Source of the DNA: Colocasia esculenta | Taxonomy: Eukaryota; Streptophyta; Magnoliopsida; Alismatales; Araceae | DNA: 64,000 nt | Assembly: GCA_014218235.1 (NCBI GenBank) | Contig: CM024753.1 | Coordinates: 183,992,348-184,056,347 of the forward strand | Direction of reading: 5' to 3' | Part shown: one piece after another, positions 42,446-53,060 of the stretch | Position numbering within the stretch: position 1 is the first letter of the stretch | Layout: every line of letters begins with the position of its first letter | Translations under genes and position numbers: made by a program | The notes under the pieces: model-generated | The model's database searches: none | What the model was told of the DNA's origin: nothing | The model's input: only the letters and a program-made list of their open reading frames with translations

Positions 42446-43926
42446 TGTTAGGATCGGTTATTCGGTAATGGCAAAGCTAGAAGGGGGGGTTGAATAGATT
42501 TGCAGTGGAAACTTAAGCAATTTAAAAATTACTTCGAATTAAAAGATCTACTCAATTAAAACCTCTCTGACCTGATGCAATGTGTGTGAGCAAACCAACA
42601 GTTAGTGTGTAGACGAAATCCATATGCATGCATCTAGCGCAATACAGATCAAACCACAAATCAAACCACAATGCACAAGTGATTTCTTAGGTGGTTCGGA
42701 GATCACATCTAGCGACTCCTACGTCCACCCCTCACACAGTGAGGACACACTACTCAAGAACTGAGTACAACACACACACACACGAGGACAACGGCTCAAC
42801 CACACACACACACACTAGATCAAATCCACAATAGATCAGATCCTCTAGCCTTGATCTGACCAACACACCACACACTGTGATCTATACACAACCCTTGTAC
42901 AAATCACAAACCACACACTTCCACAAACATCACGTACTGATCTCCAATCAACACACACACACAAATATATGAAAAGTATTGAAAGAGAAGAGTTCTGAGA
43001 TGTAGAAGTAAATCCTGATGTAGAACTCTTCTTTCTGGTCGTCCAAAAGATCTCCAAGCTTCAACTTGATGAATATCAAATGACGTAGAAGCTTGAACCA
43101 TGGACGAACCGACTTTAGCTCCGTTCGAAAGATGGATCTTCTTTTCTCTGGACGGAGGGTTGAAGCAAAGCAGCAGGAAGAAGCTCTTCTCTTTGGTTTT
43201 GCTTAGGGTTTTGATATGGTGGCTTCTTGCTGCGAAAATACCTCAATATGTTCTATATATATGGGTGTCCAAGTTTAGAGAGACGTGTTAAAAGGAAATA
43301 TCCTAATATAGAACATATCCAAATCTCGTAACTGAGTTTTCTCTTCGTCTGTCGACAGCCAATATTGTGTCTGTCGACAGATGCTGACAGACTTCTAGTT
43401 TCCAGAACCATGGTCTTGCGGGAGAGGCCTTATCTGTTTGTGTCTGTCGACAGGCGATTGCTTGTTGTCGATAGGCAGCATTCATCTGTCGACAGGTACC
43501 TTCCTTCTGTCGACAGGCAAAGCTTCATCTTTGTTTCCAGAAGCTTCATGTTTCTGACTGTCTCTATCTGTCGACAGAGGCCATCTTGGCTGTCGACAAG
43601 TGATCACTTGATGTCTTTTTCTTGTTCATTTGCTCTTGTATTTTGATGCTTGTCTTGTATACATTCACATCTACATTGAGAAACATTTCAAGTAAGATAT
43701 AACGAATACATGGATAGTCATAGAAGTATTGTTTTTACTTGATCATTTCTTTCATATCTATCATGTTACAAACATCAATTCATCATCAAAACCACACATA
43801 TGTCATCATCAAAAATAGTTGTGTCATAATTAAGAGCATCTTAACATGAATGTTAACATGAATGACCATGATTGTGTCATCATCAAAAGCAAATCGAAGC
43901 AATGATCAAATAAGCACAACTCAACA
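42446..43926 (-). repeat. Sirevirus 5' LTR (1,481 bp)
   Basis: Begins (minus strand) TGTTGAGTTGTGC at 43,926 and ends CCGATCCTAACA at 42,446. TATA box on the minus strand at 43,254-43,263. The palindrome array is at 43,349-43,599. It lacks the 163-bp duplication of its partner. Scattered differences between the two LTRs suggest a moderately old insertion. Confidence 0.9.
43349..43599. repeat. CTGTCGACAG palindrome array, 5' LTR
   Basis: Sites start at 43,349, 43,371, 43,444, 43,465 (TTGTCGATAG), 43,486, 43,507, 43,568 and 43,590. The spacings (22, 73, 21, 21, 21, 61, 22) are identical to the other LTR. Decayed sites differ between the copies. Confidence 0.85.
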
Positions 43927-44090
43927 CCCAACGCCTGAGCAACAGAAGGGCCCACCTCAGTTGGATGGGAAGAAGACCTCGTCATCGAGGACGACGACAG
44001 GGAAGAAGGAGCTGAAGAGGATGAACCCTCTCGGAGTTGAGGGTTCGAAGATGAGGAATCAACAGAATTGGAAGAGTTGGAGGATGGCAT
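43927..44090 (-). pseudogene. Antisense coiled-coil gene of the older Ty3/gypsy element, 5' part
   Basis: Starts MPSSNSSNSVDSSSSNPQLR at 44,090, a Ser-rich acidic leader, and is cut at 43,926 by the Sirevirus. The other half lies at 21,780-22,887. A TATA box is 160 bp upstream (44,244-44,251). The CCCAA shared by both halves is the target duplication. Confidence 0.55.
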
Positions 44091-44243
44091 GGCTTACCTT
44101 TGAAGGAAGCAAGCTGAGGAATTGGAAGTCGAGGAGGAGGTCGGAAGCTGAGGTGATCCTGGGAGACTCACATGTCGGCTGCTGCTCTCACGCACGTGTA
44201 AGGCAAGGTGCTCGTTCGCAACCCAGACCCCCCCCCCTCCCCC

Positions 44244-44251
44244 TATTTATA
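44244..44251 (-). promoter_or_regulatory. TATA box of the antisense gene
   Basis: TATAAATA on the minus strand in a C/G-rich setting (TCTATAAATAGGGGGAGG), about 155 bases upstream of the ATG at 44,090. A good match to plant TATA boxes. Confidence 0.55.
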
Positions 44252-46629
44252 GATTTGGGGTGGGGGGGGAGTGGATTTGACGGTCACAACTCATGACTTC
44301 GCCATGAAGGTTTAGATGAAACCATGCGGTGTCTCCCGATTGGCACCAGACCACTGCCTCAGATTGTGCTTGCTCGCGAACTACAAGATGGAGAATGATG
44401 ACGGTCAACGACACGCTCAACAGTCGAGGAGTCGTCATATGGTTCTAACATTATTAATGCTTGACATGACCATGTGGCAAGGCATGTGTCATGATCTGAC
44501 TACGTGGCAAGGGATGTGTCGTCATGTGAGGAGTTTCGTACAACAAGAATAGCTTCACCTCAAACCTCCAGCGTTTCGACGTGACCTGGGGGACCAATGA
44601 CACAGGTAACTAACTCTCATATCTCAGTCTGGAACATCGGATTTGGCCGACGCCTAAACGTTGCTTTGACTGATAAGGTTCATCTCGACTAAGGATAGGG
44701 GAAGCTCACCTCGGCCTACTTCGACGCGGAGCACACGACATGGCCGCGAGAATTTAGGGCATTGTCGTTCTCGTAATGGCCACTATCTGACTGTTTGGTC
44801 AATGGCGGCAGATCATGTGTGTAACATGCTGGATATTTATGTCTAGAAAGATTCCATATCCAGATCTACCTCCTGCAAACAGACCGAAATCTTGAAAGGA
44901 ATATTACTCACATGTCCATTAAGAATATAAAAAACAACCACATTGGTATAAAGAACATGATAAAGTACATGATCTTATACACATTCATAGAATTACATTA
45001 TCTCAAGACATTATTACATGTCTAAAAAAAACTACAACCTGAGGCATACCCCGAGATGAACATAAGAGTAAAAACTCATACTATTGCTGGTGGTACAAGT
45101 CCACCTCCGAGAACCACGTTCGTTGTTAACATTTGAAAATGAAGATGCAAGGGTGCGAGCCTAAAAAAATCACCAGATCAGCAGGGAGAGAGAGAGAGAG
45201 AGAGAGATCATGAGAGAGAGAGAGAGGGAGGAAATGTAAGAGAGGGAGAGAGTTTGCGGAGGAGGAGGGAAGGAGGATGGGAAGAAGAAGATGAGGGATA
45301 GGAGAGAGGTCGAGGGGGCTTTGTGCGAAGAGGGGATAGATAATGTGAGACGAGGGGGGGAGGCCCCTTTCTGAAAAAGGCCCAACGACCTTTTCCACAC
45401 AGGTGCAAAATAGCTACCTGTCGTCCACATGGGGCAAGGGCGACCAGCCCACCATTGGCTGGTCATCCCCCCTCCCCTGCGAAGGCCCAAGCACCACACC
45501 TGCAAACAAGTTGACCCGAGAAGGCTTTCTTGGGCTAATCCTTAGACACTCAAGTCAGGATAAAGCTAGAAAGTGAGTGAATGGAAGATTGGGAAGTGAG
45601 TAGAGAGTGGAGAGCTGAGAACTATCGAGATCAGGCTATTGATGTGTCTCCTTTTATTTGAGACCTTTAGGGTCCTTTTTATAAGTGTTAGGAGAGTGTT
45701 GAGAATGGTCGGTGGGGAACGGAGCTCCCGGATGTTTTAATGAGAGGACCATTAAGTTTTGTTGTTGCGAATCACACAGTCACCTCTCTTGAATGCATTC
45801 GGCCGTTGGCAGTGAGGAGTCAAGGAGGTTATTATGTCCATATGTTCCACTTCATTTTGGATGGTAACGGCTAAAGAAGTCCATCTTAAGGAATGCAAGA
45901 AAAAAGTGGTCCGGTCAACTTGGGACACACCGAGACATGAAGTTGACGCTCGAGCAGTCGATCAACCTCAATCCGATTGGGTGGGATCATCAATGCCCTT
46001 CATAGATATATCACATTCGAATAAAGTTACTTATAGTTGAATATGAATCAGGAATAAATGACTTTGAAAATGTTTATTTATTTACCGTGGGCAATCCATT
46101 AATGGACATAGATTATTAATGGCACATGCAAATTTGGGTACCCATGTATGTTCATTCTTTAATGGGATAAGGCTCTGATGATGATGATGATGATGTATGT
46201 TCATCCTTCATTTCGGCTTAACATGTTACATCTTTGACCAAATTGCATATATGACTTGAAAGGCAAGAGATTGTCATGATTTGGAATATCTATATAGCAT
46301 GACAAGAAATAGAAGAATACTAAATCATGCTAAGATCCCTGTGTCACCTTATAATCAAATCGCTCGTCTCGACAACTCCGTAAATTGGATCGATAGAGCG
46401 AAAAGACAACAAAATTTTTTAGGTATATATTATTAAACCAATCAACTCTAGGTTGGGGTCCTCCTACGTTCAACTGAAATATCCAAAGAATTGAAATCAC
46501 CACCGCCCTCGAATCACACGGTGATAGTTACAAAGAATAAATGGAAACTAAGAGGAACCTGACCCCAATTACTATTGACACGCACCTAAATTAAGTCTGG
46601 CCCTTCCCTCAAATTTGTCGACGAACTAG
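44252..46629. other. Retroelement relics, no gene
   Basis: Contains direct repeats of a 'CATGTGGCAAGGCATGTGTCATGATCTGAC' kind (about 44,470-44,540), a minus-strand CTCGGGGTATGCCTCAG hairpin region (about 45,040-45,056) like those in the Tekay LTRs and the PMD gene 3' end, GA microsatellites (45,180-45,240), and a (GAT)n run near 46,170-46,194. Short frames show no domains. The lyase gene 3' end lies at its right border. Confidence 0.45.
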
Positions 46630-49600
46630 CTAGCTAGGGGGTCCTTCCAAGCGTATGTAGTCATACATAATCCCCATGAAAGGGCCCTGGCTTCTTGTCT
46701 GCCGAAGGTAGATGGTGTTCTCGCCGGCAAAAAGCTGTCTGCCCGGCATCTGAATGCTCAACAGCCGATACAAACCGTGGATCCCATGCCTCGCGATCGT
46801 GCTCTCCCCGCCGATGGTTCCCGTCGTGAAGCGGGGTGTGGTGGGCGGTACCACATCGTTGAACCAAACCTTCAAATCAAAAGTTTTAAGATTCTTACAT
46901 CAGTATATATGCTATGGGAATTAATGTGGGATGAGGTAGCTAGCTAGCTAGCTAGCTTTGGGTGTGTTGTTGTGTATCTGATTGCTCACTTGCAGTTCGG
47001 TGAGTCTGGCGGCTGATGCGAGCGCTATCCGCAGCGTGTAAGAACCATCTTTCGCTGGCCGATCAATGTTAAATTTTATCTGCCACGTGGTTGCTACGTA
47101 GTGATTAGAACCATTACCCGCTCTCCTGTGTACATAAGAACACAGTCAATTTTAACGTGTCGGACTGATTAAGAATCCCATGTTGCAGGCGGATTCTGAG
47201 GGTCCTGATCTCTATAGATAGATGTGAATAGTAGCTAGGGCAGTTTAATTGGTAGATAAGTGTTTGATCAATGTGGAAATTGGGTCAGAAATTAAGAAAC
47301 GTTCAGAAAGTTTGGTTAATAATAAGTTGGGGTACGTCTGCGTGTCGGTTCTCCTTACCGAGTAACCTGTGCGTAGAACCAATCCTTTGTGTAATCGCTC
47401 TTCCCAACCTCGTACACAAGATCTCGACTAGGGTATAAGTCGGTGTACCTGTCCCACAGCCCGTACTGTCTGAATCTGCATTCAGAAAATTGTGCTAATT
47501 AGAGAAGTGATCAGTCAGAGATGAGAAACATTGGAGCAATCATGTTGTAAGGCTTGGAATTTGCACTGAAATCTAGCAAATTCGTTCTAATTACATCGAG
47601 ATCCTTCCGCTCTTCTGATGGGTGAGGTGGTGATTTCATGGGGAGCTACTTAACATCTTTTTTCTTTTGGGAGGGGGGGGGTGTAATATATATAGCTACT
47701 AATTAACTTATCAGGGCATGCTTGCTTGCAGCCAGATTAATATGCTATAGCTAGTTACATGGTTATAGACCAGAAACTTGTGGATCAATCCACTGATGAC
47801 TAGACTGTTATGTTGAGATAGGGATGGTTTAGTGTGAGAATTATGGAAGCAAACCTGTCATTTGTGTGGTTGAGATAGAGCCTGTTGATGTATTCAGGCT
47901 TAGGATCCGGAATGTAAAACTCCGCAGCAGTGCGATCCGGAAAGCCAATCTCCCACAAGGTAGGGCCGTTTCTCGGTGGTTCGAACACAAGCTCGCCCAG
48001 ATCAACATGGGATCCTATTAAAATAGAAGGCCAGTTGAGATGTCATTTTTAACGTATATATATAGATATATATACATCTAAATGGGCCGGGGATGTTTTA
48101 CCTGCAGTGATGGTGATATTTTGAGTGAAATTGCTGTCTCCGATAAAGCCGGGAACCCAAGCATAAACATTGTACACTCCTTCTCGAACGTTGCTAATTG
48201 AGAAAGTGCCATCGGTATCGGTTTTCGTCCAGAACTGATACGCCTGCAGGAGCATGCTAGATGTCGTAAGTTATAGCGTTCGATTGTACAGAAACACATT
48301 AGTTGTTAATTAGGCCAGAACAATAAAAAGAGATTGTCGAAGTAATCTGTGGGGATCCGCGCCCTGCCTGACATATGGGATTTTTTTTTTGGTGACAAGT
48401 GACATATGGAATGCACGTCTATACAATATCATGTGGTCTCATCAATGTTACTCAGACCAACGGATATGTACTGCCTTAGTTGCACGCAGAACAAGTACTA
48501 TTACACCTATATATGTTGATTTCTAATGTGCAAACATTCGAACCTTGCTCTCTGTTTGCCATGATCCAGACTTTCCTGGTACAGCCAGACCTACATGAGC
48601 GGAACCAGCCAGCATGTCGGCATCTTTGATATACCTGCAGGAGATAACAACTCCACATCTTTAGTGCAATATAAAACAGTTGGCCATATGTAAGTATACA
48701 TGAAATCGCAGTTGAAATTTGTATAGGAAGTTCTAGCTTACAAAAAAAAAAGGAGAGACGTACGTTTAGACAAATTAAGCAGTACAGGAAAATTTTCCTC
48801 TTTCTTCACTGCTTAACAATTGTAAAATAGTAGCTATACTTCTTACCTATCTCGAACGAGGAGCCTCCCCGTGACGGAACCTCGTTGTTTAGCTTTCGGG
48901 AAGTCCTGTGAAGCAGGAAACTCATACGGCCAACTTTTCACTTCAGCCTCCATCTGAACGCGATAGATGAAAGATAAAGTTACATATTTCAAGAAGAATT
49001 ATATATGTTCTTGTGCCAAAAAACAGTCTTTTCTCTTTTTAGACAAAGCCCAACAAAAAAATTGTTTTTCTTTCTCGAATATTCCATGTTTGCTACATTT
49101 GCAAAGTTTGCGAAATAGGTTTAGTTAAATATATATATTACCTGTGATTTCGCGTCCTCCCAAAGTTTGGATGTATCGTTCACTCCTGAATTAAGATAGA
49201 AAAAGACGGGGCCAAACACCTTCTTCCAATACGCTCCGCTCAGGATTTTGGGCACAAGATCTCTCCCAGCGTAGTGATCACTGACGAAGATCTGTGATGG
49301 ATTTGTAGACAACACTAGTTCAGCGGCGAACGACGGATAGAACCAAGTGTGCTTAATTAATTGTCTAATAGATTAACCCAGTGAATGAGAAGATCGATCG
49401 ATATGGGTGGACTTAGTGAAGTTGGAACTTTAAAAAGACTTACAGCGAGTGTTGTAGGGCCAACGTGGGATGTGAGAGATTGCTTGAGAGGTCCACCAGT
49501 TCGGAACTCATCGCTGGGTGTGATTTGCCAGAAGCCGATCGGAGGGTCGGAGCTTATCCATCCATGGACCTTGTTGTCCTGGTTTTCTTTCGAGTATTGG

Positions 49601-51410
49601 TATTTACAGTCGACCTGCAGTTTAACAAGCTCCAAACTCTCAGCTATATCACTTGCCTTGAAACAAGTTTCGAAGAGAACGATATGTGTGAACACCAACA
49701 ATTATATGTGTCCTAAGCATCTAGACAGTTTTGTACCTCCCCTTTGAGCTCAGGATTGATTGGGTTCACTAGACGAACTGCCTCCTTGAAGGCTAGTGTC
49801 TGACCCCTGGGAAGGTTGCGATCTTCAGGCATCGGCATGATCCTCTGCTTATCATCTGCGATTGCCATGAAGTGGAACCTGATAATTTCAACGCAAACAA
49901 ATATACATATGGTTATTTTCACAACGTTTGCAACTCGAGAAGAAAAAAATGAAAAAACAATCAGCAAAATTAAAGGGCACTCCAAGGGCGACATGATAAT
50001 TAAATACGCAGAATAACAAATGAAATTTCAATCTCTTATACTTTTCAAATACTTTCGGCCTCAGGATTAATCTCAAGTATAAACTTTTATAGATAATAAT
50101 AATATATTTACCACTTAAATCTTTCATATTCTTCTCTATATCCTAATTATTTTCTATTATCTACATTTAATCATAGTTTTAAGACAATTATTATTAAAAA
50201 AATATTATTAGTGTACTCATATTTAATCTTCTCACAATTCAGATGATCAGGTATGTACACCTAGAATCTTTCGTGCATGCCCCCCTTAAGAAAACATGTA
50301 TTTTTCGTTCTCAACAGCACGAATATTCTTCTTATATATTGATAGGGTCAGAACCTGAAGGTCATAACTAAAACAGCAATTCCTTTGCGTAGGGTTACAT
50401 GTGATAATATAAAGAACATGCCAGAATAAAAATGGAATACAGAATGCTAAAGAGATATACGGTTTATATGTCTATATAAGCTTAAGAGCTATTTGACATT
50501 TCAAACATTACTGAATGATCTAATTTAGCTAGCTAGCTAGTCGTGGAGAGATCATATTGGAACACTTACTTGTCTTCGCTGAGCTTGATGGCAACCCTAG
50601 CTTCGCCGATGTGCAAATCCGGCCATCCTTCTTGATGCTCGAAGATGCCATACGTATAAAACCCCGAGCGGCCTCGAAGCAGTATAAACCTTCAAGATTT
50701 TAAGGGCTAGACAGATTAATGCTCGTTTCATCAGAGATATATAAAAAATGTAAATTGATCATTCAGTTGGACGCACCTCTTATCGATGTTTAGTGGAACA
50801 TGACTGGAAACCCCCAACTTTGGATCCCACGTTAGTGAGAAAGAAACTTCCACCTGGTCTTCGTTTTGCAGTACGATTGAGAAATTTGTCCCTTTGATCC
50901 TATATGTAAGCATTTCATAGCAGAAGGATGAATCCATATGGTCCAACGAAGAACAATCTTCAAGGGGAGTAGTATAACTATATACACATGTATAAACACA
51001 GTGCAAGTAATGGAAAGCTTGGAGATAAGATTCTGAAATCGCATTCTTAGTATCTTATTAATGACAGAGTTCAACCAGCAAGCTAAATAAAGATGCATGA
51101 TAAAAGAAAAGGCTTTGCTCAGTCTTTAATCTTTGTGATCTTTATAAATTGGCAGCTCCGAGTACTCCACATATTGCTGTTCCAAAACACAAAACCAGAG
51201 GTGAGCAACGTTTTAGGTACCTGTCAAATATGCCTTTGTTTGGGGGTACACTCCAAACAAGATCCCAGTACCTGCAAGTAACGTCAGTGCAAGAAGGGTG
51301 TTAAAGAAACGCAGCAAAAGGGACGGTGGGGAAGCATGTGGGTCGATCATGAGGAGGAACAACTAAACAAAAGAGCAAATAAGGAGGTGAGGGGAGACGA
51401 ATACATGTAC

Positions 51411-51461
<51 letters not shown>

Positions 51462-52572
51462 TAATTATCGAACTTTACCCTCTGTTTGTCTCTTCGTTTC
51501 GGGTCTCCATCAGATTGTCGACGCCTTGGTACCGGAGCCCCGTAATGATCCCTCCGGGTTTGGATAATGTGAGTTGGAGAATGCCATTATCCAGCACAAT
51601 CTGCGAAACGTAGAGTTAATCACACCACGTCCACACGCTAATTAAATAATTAATACGTGCTTAACTTGAAGCCAGACACTAAGGAGAGGGGGGATGTGAA
51701 CATTTAAGGATGTAATTAATAGTCGTAAACCGCACATTAGTAGAAAGGTGGAATGGTTAGTGAAAAAGTGAATTTATAACCTTGTTTTATAGAAGGCACA
51801 TGTTTTCTTAGATTTGCATTTACATGTATTAACTAATACGAACCGTCAAAATCTTTAAAGGAGAGATCGATACAGAAGAAGATGGAATGTTTTTTGCATA
51901 TATGGATGTTACTACTTGAAGGTTAACATAAGAAACATATGTGATATTGAACTCATATATGAGGAGGGTATATATATCAAAAACTATAAAAGTAAATGTT
52001 CTGCGCACAAAAAAAACCCTTCTATGATATAGTATATAAGAAGATTCCCATATAATCACCGGGGATTTAGAGAGAATCTTAATATTTTTAGAAGAGAAAT
52101 ATTTAGTGCACACCTTGGTGTGCACTAAGTATGGCACACTCGCTAGGGGTGTGTCATTTGTCTCTTAGGGATTATAATATTTCTCCCATCTAACTTTTTC
52201 AAATCTCAAGGAACAAATGGCACACCCTTAGTGGATGTGCCCAAATAAATGTGCACTAAGTATTTCTCTTTCTAAGATGTTTCAATTGTATCAAAAAATT
52301 GAAGTACACGTGGGTTTAGTTTTAATGTGCATTCCCGTGTTTTGACTGAAGATTAAAGCAAAAGTGGTGGTAAACATTGATTTCACTCAAATCATAAAAA
52401 CGTCATAAAGAGATAGAATTAATTGGTGTAAGCATATATGTCATACATGATTAGTCAGCACAGACACCGATACTGGAGGATTCTGCGCTTGCTGCAACCC
52501 CTTCGCCGCATCCCTACTTGGTTCGATGCTGCCGCACAAGGCGTGTCCTCCAATTAGTACAGACAGGCATGC
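46630..52572 (-). CDS. Rhamnogalacturonan lyase (PL4 family), 15 coding exons
   Basis: Secreted enzyme family that cleaves the rhamnogalacturonan I backbone of pectin by beta-elimination. Exons (minus): 52,572-52,447; 51,600-51,479; 51,271-51,221; 50,899-50,777; 50,689-50,570; 49,878-49,737; 49,614-49,444; 49,291-49,142; 48,953-48,847; 48,634-48,544; 48,243-48,102; 48,014-47,855; 47,475-47,359; 47,125-46,990; 46,869-46,630. All have GT-AG borders and the phases agree, giving 665 aa. The N-terminal RhgB-type domain shows IVLDNGILQLTLSKPGGI, YWDLVW, VPLNIDKR and NKVHGWISSDPP (about residue 243), then FVSDHYAG (His near 291). These Lys/His blocks are likely catalytic by family analogy. An fn3-like domain starts near 401 (TDTDGTFSISNVREGVYNVYAW) and a CBM-like C-terminal domain follows (LWEIGFPDRTAAEF, YDYIRLEG). 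The length is normal for the family. The start is uncertain because the signal peptide appears frame-disrupted. Confidence 0.92.
46936..46959. repeat. (GCTA)n microsatellite in the last intron
   Basis: GTAGCTAGCTAGCTAGCTAGCTTT, self-complementary, in the intron between the last two lyase exons. Confidence 0.9.
51413..51457. repeat. (TA)n microsatellite in lyase intron 2
   Basis: About 45 bp of alternating TA between exons 2 and 3. Confidence 0.95.
52088..52275. mobile_element. MITE with long inverted repeats in lyase intron 1
   Basis: About 188 bp. The left arm TTAGAAGAGAAATATTTAGTGC and the right arm (reverse complement TTAGAAAGAGAAATACTTAG...) pair over most of their length, including GTGTGCCATTTGT and CTAAGAG/CTTGAGA blocks. 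The target duplication is not clear. It lies wholly inside the 844-bp intron 1 (51,601-52,446). Confidence 0.6.
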
Positions 52573-53060
52573 CCAGAAGAACAGGTCCTTCCACCTGCCA
52601 TGCATTGAGGTGAAAGGTGGGTAATTGCTTGATATTGACAGCAGAAATATGAAAAGAAGAAAAACCCATCAAAGGACACGCAGAGACTATCTGCCGGGTC
52701 CTGGTTGAGAAGGCCGTCGATCGATAGTTGACACTGCTTCTCCTTGTTTTGGTGCAAATTAAGAAGCTTGCAGAAACAGGGAATTAGGAGTGTCGTTGCT
52801 TCGTAGGTGGATATGCATATCGATCCTTCGCTGGAGGATTCGGAGAGGAAAAGACTATACATGCGATCGATGGGATTGTACCTTGGAAGATAATACGATG
52901 CCCTCTGGATAGATGTTCTGATATCACCGGGCTTCCCCATGGCGCGCCTTACGTCGTTTAGCGTCCCCACTACCAACTCAAAGAACACAATTGAGCGGCG
53001 AGCGACGAGCCTGGACTTATAACTTGCTACTCAGAGAGAGAGAGAGAGAGAGAGAAGCGG
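52573..53060 (-). promoter_or_regulatory. 5' region of the lyase gene
   Basis: Upstream of the chosen ATG lies a second ATG (52,607) in another frame with a hydrophobic run (LFFWACLSV) that stops after 17 codons. Further upstream a possible 5' exon contains MGKPGDIRTSIQRASYYLP (about 52,940-52,882) ending at an AAG/GTACAA donor. A (GA)n tract (53,030-53,056) lies above it, a common feature of plant 5' regions. The transcription start and TATA box are not identified. Confidence 0.4.

Larger units (their letters stand above)
22888..43926 (-). mobile_element. Sirevirus (Ty1/copia, Maximus/SIRE type), minus orientation, split by a CACTA element
   Basis: LTRs at 42,446-43,926 (5') and 22,888-24,538 (3') bounded by TG...CA, CCCAA target duplications, an iMet-type primer binding site (42,432-42,443), several polypurine-tract-like blocks inside the 3' LTR (known as repeated PPTs in Sireviruses), and a Sirevirus-type gag. 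No protease, integrase or RT is recognisable in the 2 kb between gag and the 3' PPT, so the copy lacks pol and would depend on a helper. A 13.9-kb CACTA transposon sits in the gag coiled coil. Without it the element would be about 7.1 kb. Confidence 0.9.
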
